A DNA stretch of 64,000 bases from JAHEJE01 sp965216335. Its GTDB lineage: Bacteria > Pseudomonadota > Alphaproteobacteria > Rhizobiales > Aestuariivirgaceae. The notes under the pieces are model-generated. The model had not been told where the DNA came from. It ran no database searches and saw nothing but the letters and a program-made list of their open reading frames with translations. The position numbers were made by a program, and so were the translations under genes. Positions 62,703 through 64,000 of the stretch are shown piece by piece (positions within the stretch are counted from its first letter, which is position 1; each line of letters begins with the position of its first letter). Where the stretch lies: contig OZ244154.1 in the NCBI GenBank assembly GCA_965216335.1, positions 3,534,001 to 3,598,000 of the forward strand, in the 5' to 3' direction.

Positions 62703-63482
62703 TTATTTCGAGCCGTCGTCGCTTTGTCCTTCGATCCCGAACGGGAACTGCTTGTCCGGCGTGCGGTATCCCCACAGGTGGTAGTGGTTCTTGTCGTCCA
62801 CCAGGCGCGACACTTTGGGATAGATCTCGATAGCCTCGCACTCCGGGCCGAGCAGCTCGTTCTTGATCTGCTGGAAGTGACTCCAGTTGTGGATCGGCTG
62901 GCGGTCGATGCGCCGGATCATCAGGTGGGCGCCCTGTTCGGCCATGAACTCGATGTTCACCTGGTAGAGGTTGTTCACGTAGACCGCCTGGGCCTTCATC
63001 CACTCGATCTGATCCGTGGCCTGCTCGTGGGTCAGACCGCTGGCGGCCATGGCCTCTTCTACGGTGGGAATATCCATCTCGGCGCGTTCGAACGGCGTCA
63101 TCTGTTCCGACTTGATCAGCGCGGCAACCTGCTCGCCGACACTTGACCCCGGTGCGACCGCCGAAAGGTCTTCGTCCTTCTGCACCACCTGATCGACGAT
63201 GTGGTCGACCGAGCGGTCCCCCATCATGTGCACGTCGATGCCGCGGAACTTGGCCACCCGGCGCATCGACTCGAACGCCCGGCGCTCATCGCGGTTGGTC
63301 GCCCGGGCATTGAGGATGACGATCAGCTTGGGATCAGCGGCATCGCTCAGCCAGCGGTTGACGACATTGGGGTCGAGCCCCTTGGCGACATTGAGGTCGA
63401 TGCCGAGCACATCGCCGCCGGACGCTTCGGCCAGGCCGTCGATGCGCTGGCGCGCGCCCTGATCAACGTGCAGGAAAATCAT
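62703..63482 (-). CDS. Conserved hypothetical protein (possible DUF7694 C-terminal region)
   Basis: A 259-aa soluble protein. The N-terminal 100 residues look like an alpha/beta fold (MIFLHVDQGARQRIDGLAEA, LIVILNARATNRDERRAFES). The C-terminal part contains QIKNELLGPECEAIEI followed by YPKVSRLVDDKNHYHLWGY, a pattern I associate with DUF7694 proteins found near phage genes and in chromosomes. No catalytic motif is recognised. The stop lies directly at the terminator shared with the EF-hand gene. Confidence 0.6.
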   Translation of the reverse strand: MIFLHVDQGARQRIDGLAEASGGDVLGIDLNVAKGLDPNVVNRWLSDAADPKLIVILNARATNRDERRAFESMRRVAKFRGIDVHMMGDRSVDHIVDQVVQKDEDLSAVAPGSSVGEQVAALIKSEQMTPFERAEMDIPTVEEAMAASGLTHEQATDQIEWMKAQAVYVNNLYQVNIEFMAEQGAHLMIRRIDRQPIHNWSHFQQIKNELLGPECEAIEIYPKVSRLVDDKNHYHLWGYRTPDKQFPFGIEGQSDDGSK

Positions 63483-63641
63483 GTCGGTTTGTTCCTTGAA
63501 TTTCGTGTGGCGCCCGTGATGGAAGATTTGACCGGTGACTTCAAGACAAAAACGGCCCCGCGCCCGGCAATGTGACGTGTCTGCAACAGTTTAGGCGGAA
63601 GTTGACCCTACGGCTTGTGCATTGCTCGTTCCTGTGGCATT

Positions 63642-63907
63642 TAGAGCCTTTTTTGACAATACCGAGCCATTTGATGGGTCAAATTCGTTCAGCCCGACAA
63701 GCCATGTCGCGCCGCGCGATGTGGTGCATCGGGCAAGCGGCATGGCGCACCGGATGGGCGAATTTGTCCCACCGAAGGCCGGCTTTTCGCGCTCGCTGGA
63801 CAGCGTTAGGCGGCACTTGTGGTCAACCAGACCACGGCGCGCCGCCTGCCTAGCCAGCAAACGCGAAAAGCCGGTCAACTGGCTCGGTATTGTCAAAAAA
63901 GGCTCTA
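63642..63907. mobile_element. MITE-like element with perfect 29-bp inverted ends and TA duplication
   Basis: The arms 63641-63669 and 63880-63908 are exact reverse complements over 29 bp. The likely element is 63644-63905 (262 bp) flanked by TA on both sides, as made by IS630/mariner-type transposases. Inside are two neighbouring nested hairpins: GGGTCAAATTCG/CGAATTTGTCCC (63676-63770) and CCGGCTTTTCGCG/CGCGAAAAGCCGG (63779-63874), the latter enclosing GTGGTC/GACCAC (63819-63835). No real gene is inside. The rest of the 477-bp gap (63483-63641) shows nothing clear. Confidence 0.75.
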
Positions 63908-63959
63908 ACCCGCCACTCGGTGGCCCTTCGGCTGTCGGGAGAATTGAAGGAGCGTACCC

Positions 63960-64000
63960 ATGATCAGTCATCGCAACACAGCGATGCCAGCCCACCGCAC
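63960..64000 (+). CDS. N-terminal start of a gene leaving the window
   Basis: ATG 63960 is preceded by a strong ribosome site (AAGGAG, 7 nt spacing) and opens MISHRNTAMPAHR before the window ends. The product cannot be identified. Its start lies 53 bp after the MITE-like element, so the element may affect its promoter. Confidence 0.5.
   Translation, partial: MISHRNTAMPAHR

Noticed and set aside
63591..63995. Two opposite open frames of 113-134 codons at the right edge
   Set aside because: Both run through the inverted-repeat element, so each encodes the complement of the other's ends; this is a by-product of the palindrome, not a protein.

Overview
The window is about 64 kb of GC-rich DNA, densely packed with genes on both strands. 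Several features point to an alphaproteobacterium of the order Hyphomicrobiales (Rhizobiales) or close to it: an aapJQMP-type amino-acid transporter, paired NnrU proteins, a GlxD/MgsC-type FMN glutamate synthase-like subunit, bacterial transglutaminase-like cysteine peptidases (BTLCP), DUF1194, and membrane-bound class III cyclases. The assignment rests on gene content only; there is no rRNA or other marker. I saw no tRNA, rRNA or CRISPR array.

Layout. (1) 1-2.1 kb: end of a glutamate synthase/N-methylglutamate synthase-like operon, with an extra small gene of unknown function and a good terminator. (2) 2.0-9.4 kb, minus strand: a glycan-modification operon. It encodes a polyprenyl-phosphate glycosyltransferase (GtrB/ArnC type), an AsnB-type amidotransferase, a small 4-TM flippase-like protein, a methyltransferase and two large GT-C-like membrane proteins. 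The last gene is strikingly AT-rich over its 5' half. (3) 9.5-17.9 kb: mixed housekeeping and accessory genes (flavin reductase, TetR regulator with two visible operator copies, enoyl-CoA hydratase, panB, two NnrU proteins, DksA-like, RidA) and two divergent tandem ParA/MinD-like ATPases. (4) 17.9-22.6 kb, minus strand: a translationally coupled catabolic operon (NicX-like ring-cleaving dioxygenase, alpha/beta hydrolase, acyl-CoA dehydrogenase, then an acyl-CoA ligase beyond a long palindrome). (5) 22.8-27.3 kb: two membrane-bound class III nucleotide cyclases, one with a [2Fe-2S] ferredoxin domain, around a small methyltransferase and an MBL-fold hydrolase.

(6) 27.3-43.0 kb: a polysaccharide-like locus split by a peptide-type ABC importer. 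It holds a deacetylase-like protein, a GT4, three further glycosyltransferases, a very unusual 905-aa ABC exporter whose ATPase site is degenerate and carries a large internally repeated insert, a lone cyclic-nucleotide-binding protein and a NUDIX hydrolase. (7) 43.3-52.6 kb: a complete type I secretion machine (TolC, LapB-like ABC, HlyD) with two LapG-like cysteine peptidases and a small exported protein. This matches the Lap adhesin-retention layout, although no adhesin and no LapD is in the window. A complete IS256-family element with an 8-bp target duplication has inserted inside this locus. (8) 52.9-57.2 kb: the aap transporter. (9) 57.5-64 kb: DUF1194 protein, methyltransferase, guaB, an RsmB-like rRNA methyltransferase, a mini EF-hand protein, a hypothetical protein, and a 262-bp MITE-like element with perfect 29-bp inverted ends just upstream of the gene that leaves the window.

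The strongest leads for something undescribed are the pseudo-ATPase exporter locus, the NicX-like operon, the twin ParA-like pair, the composition-chimeric Gtr-like gene, and the MITE.
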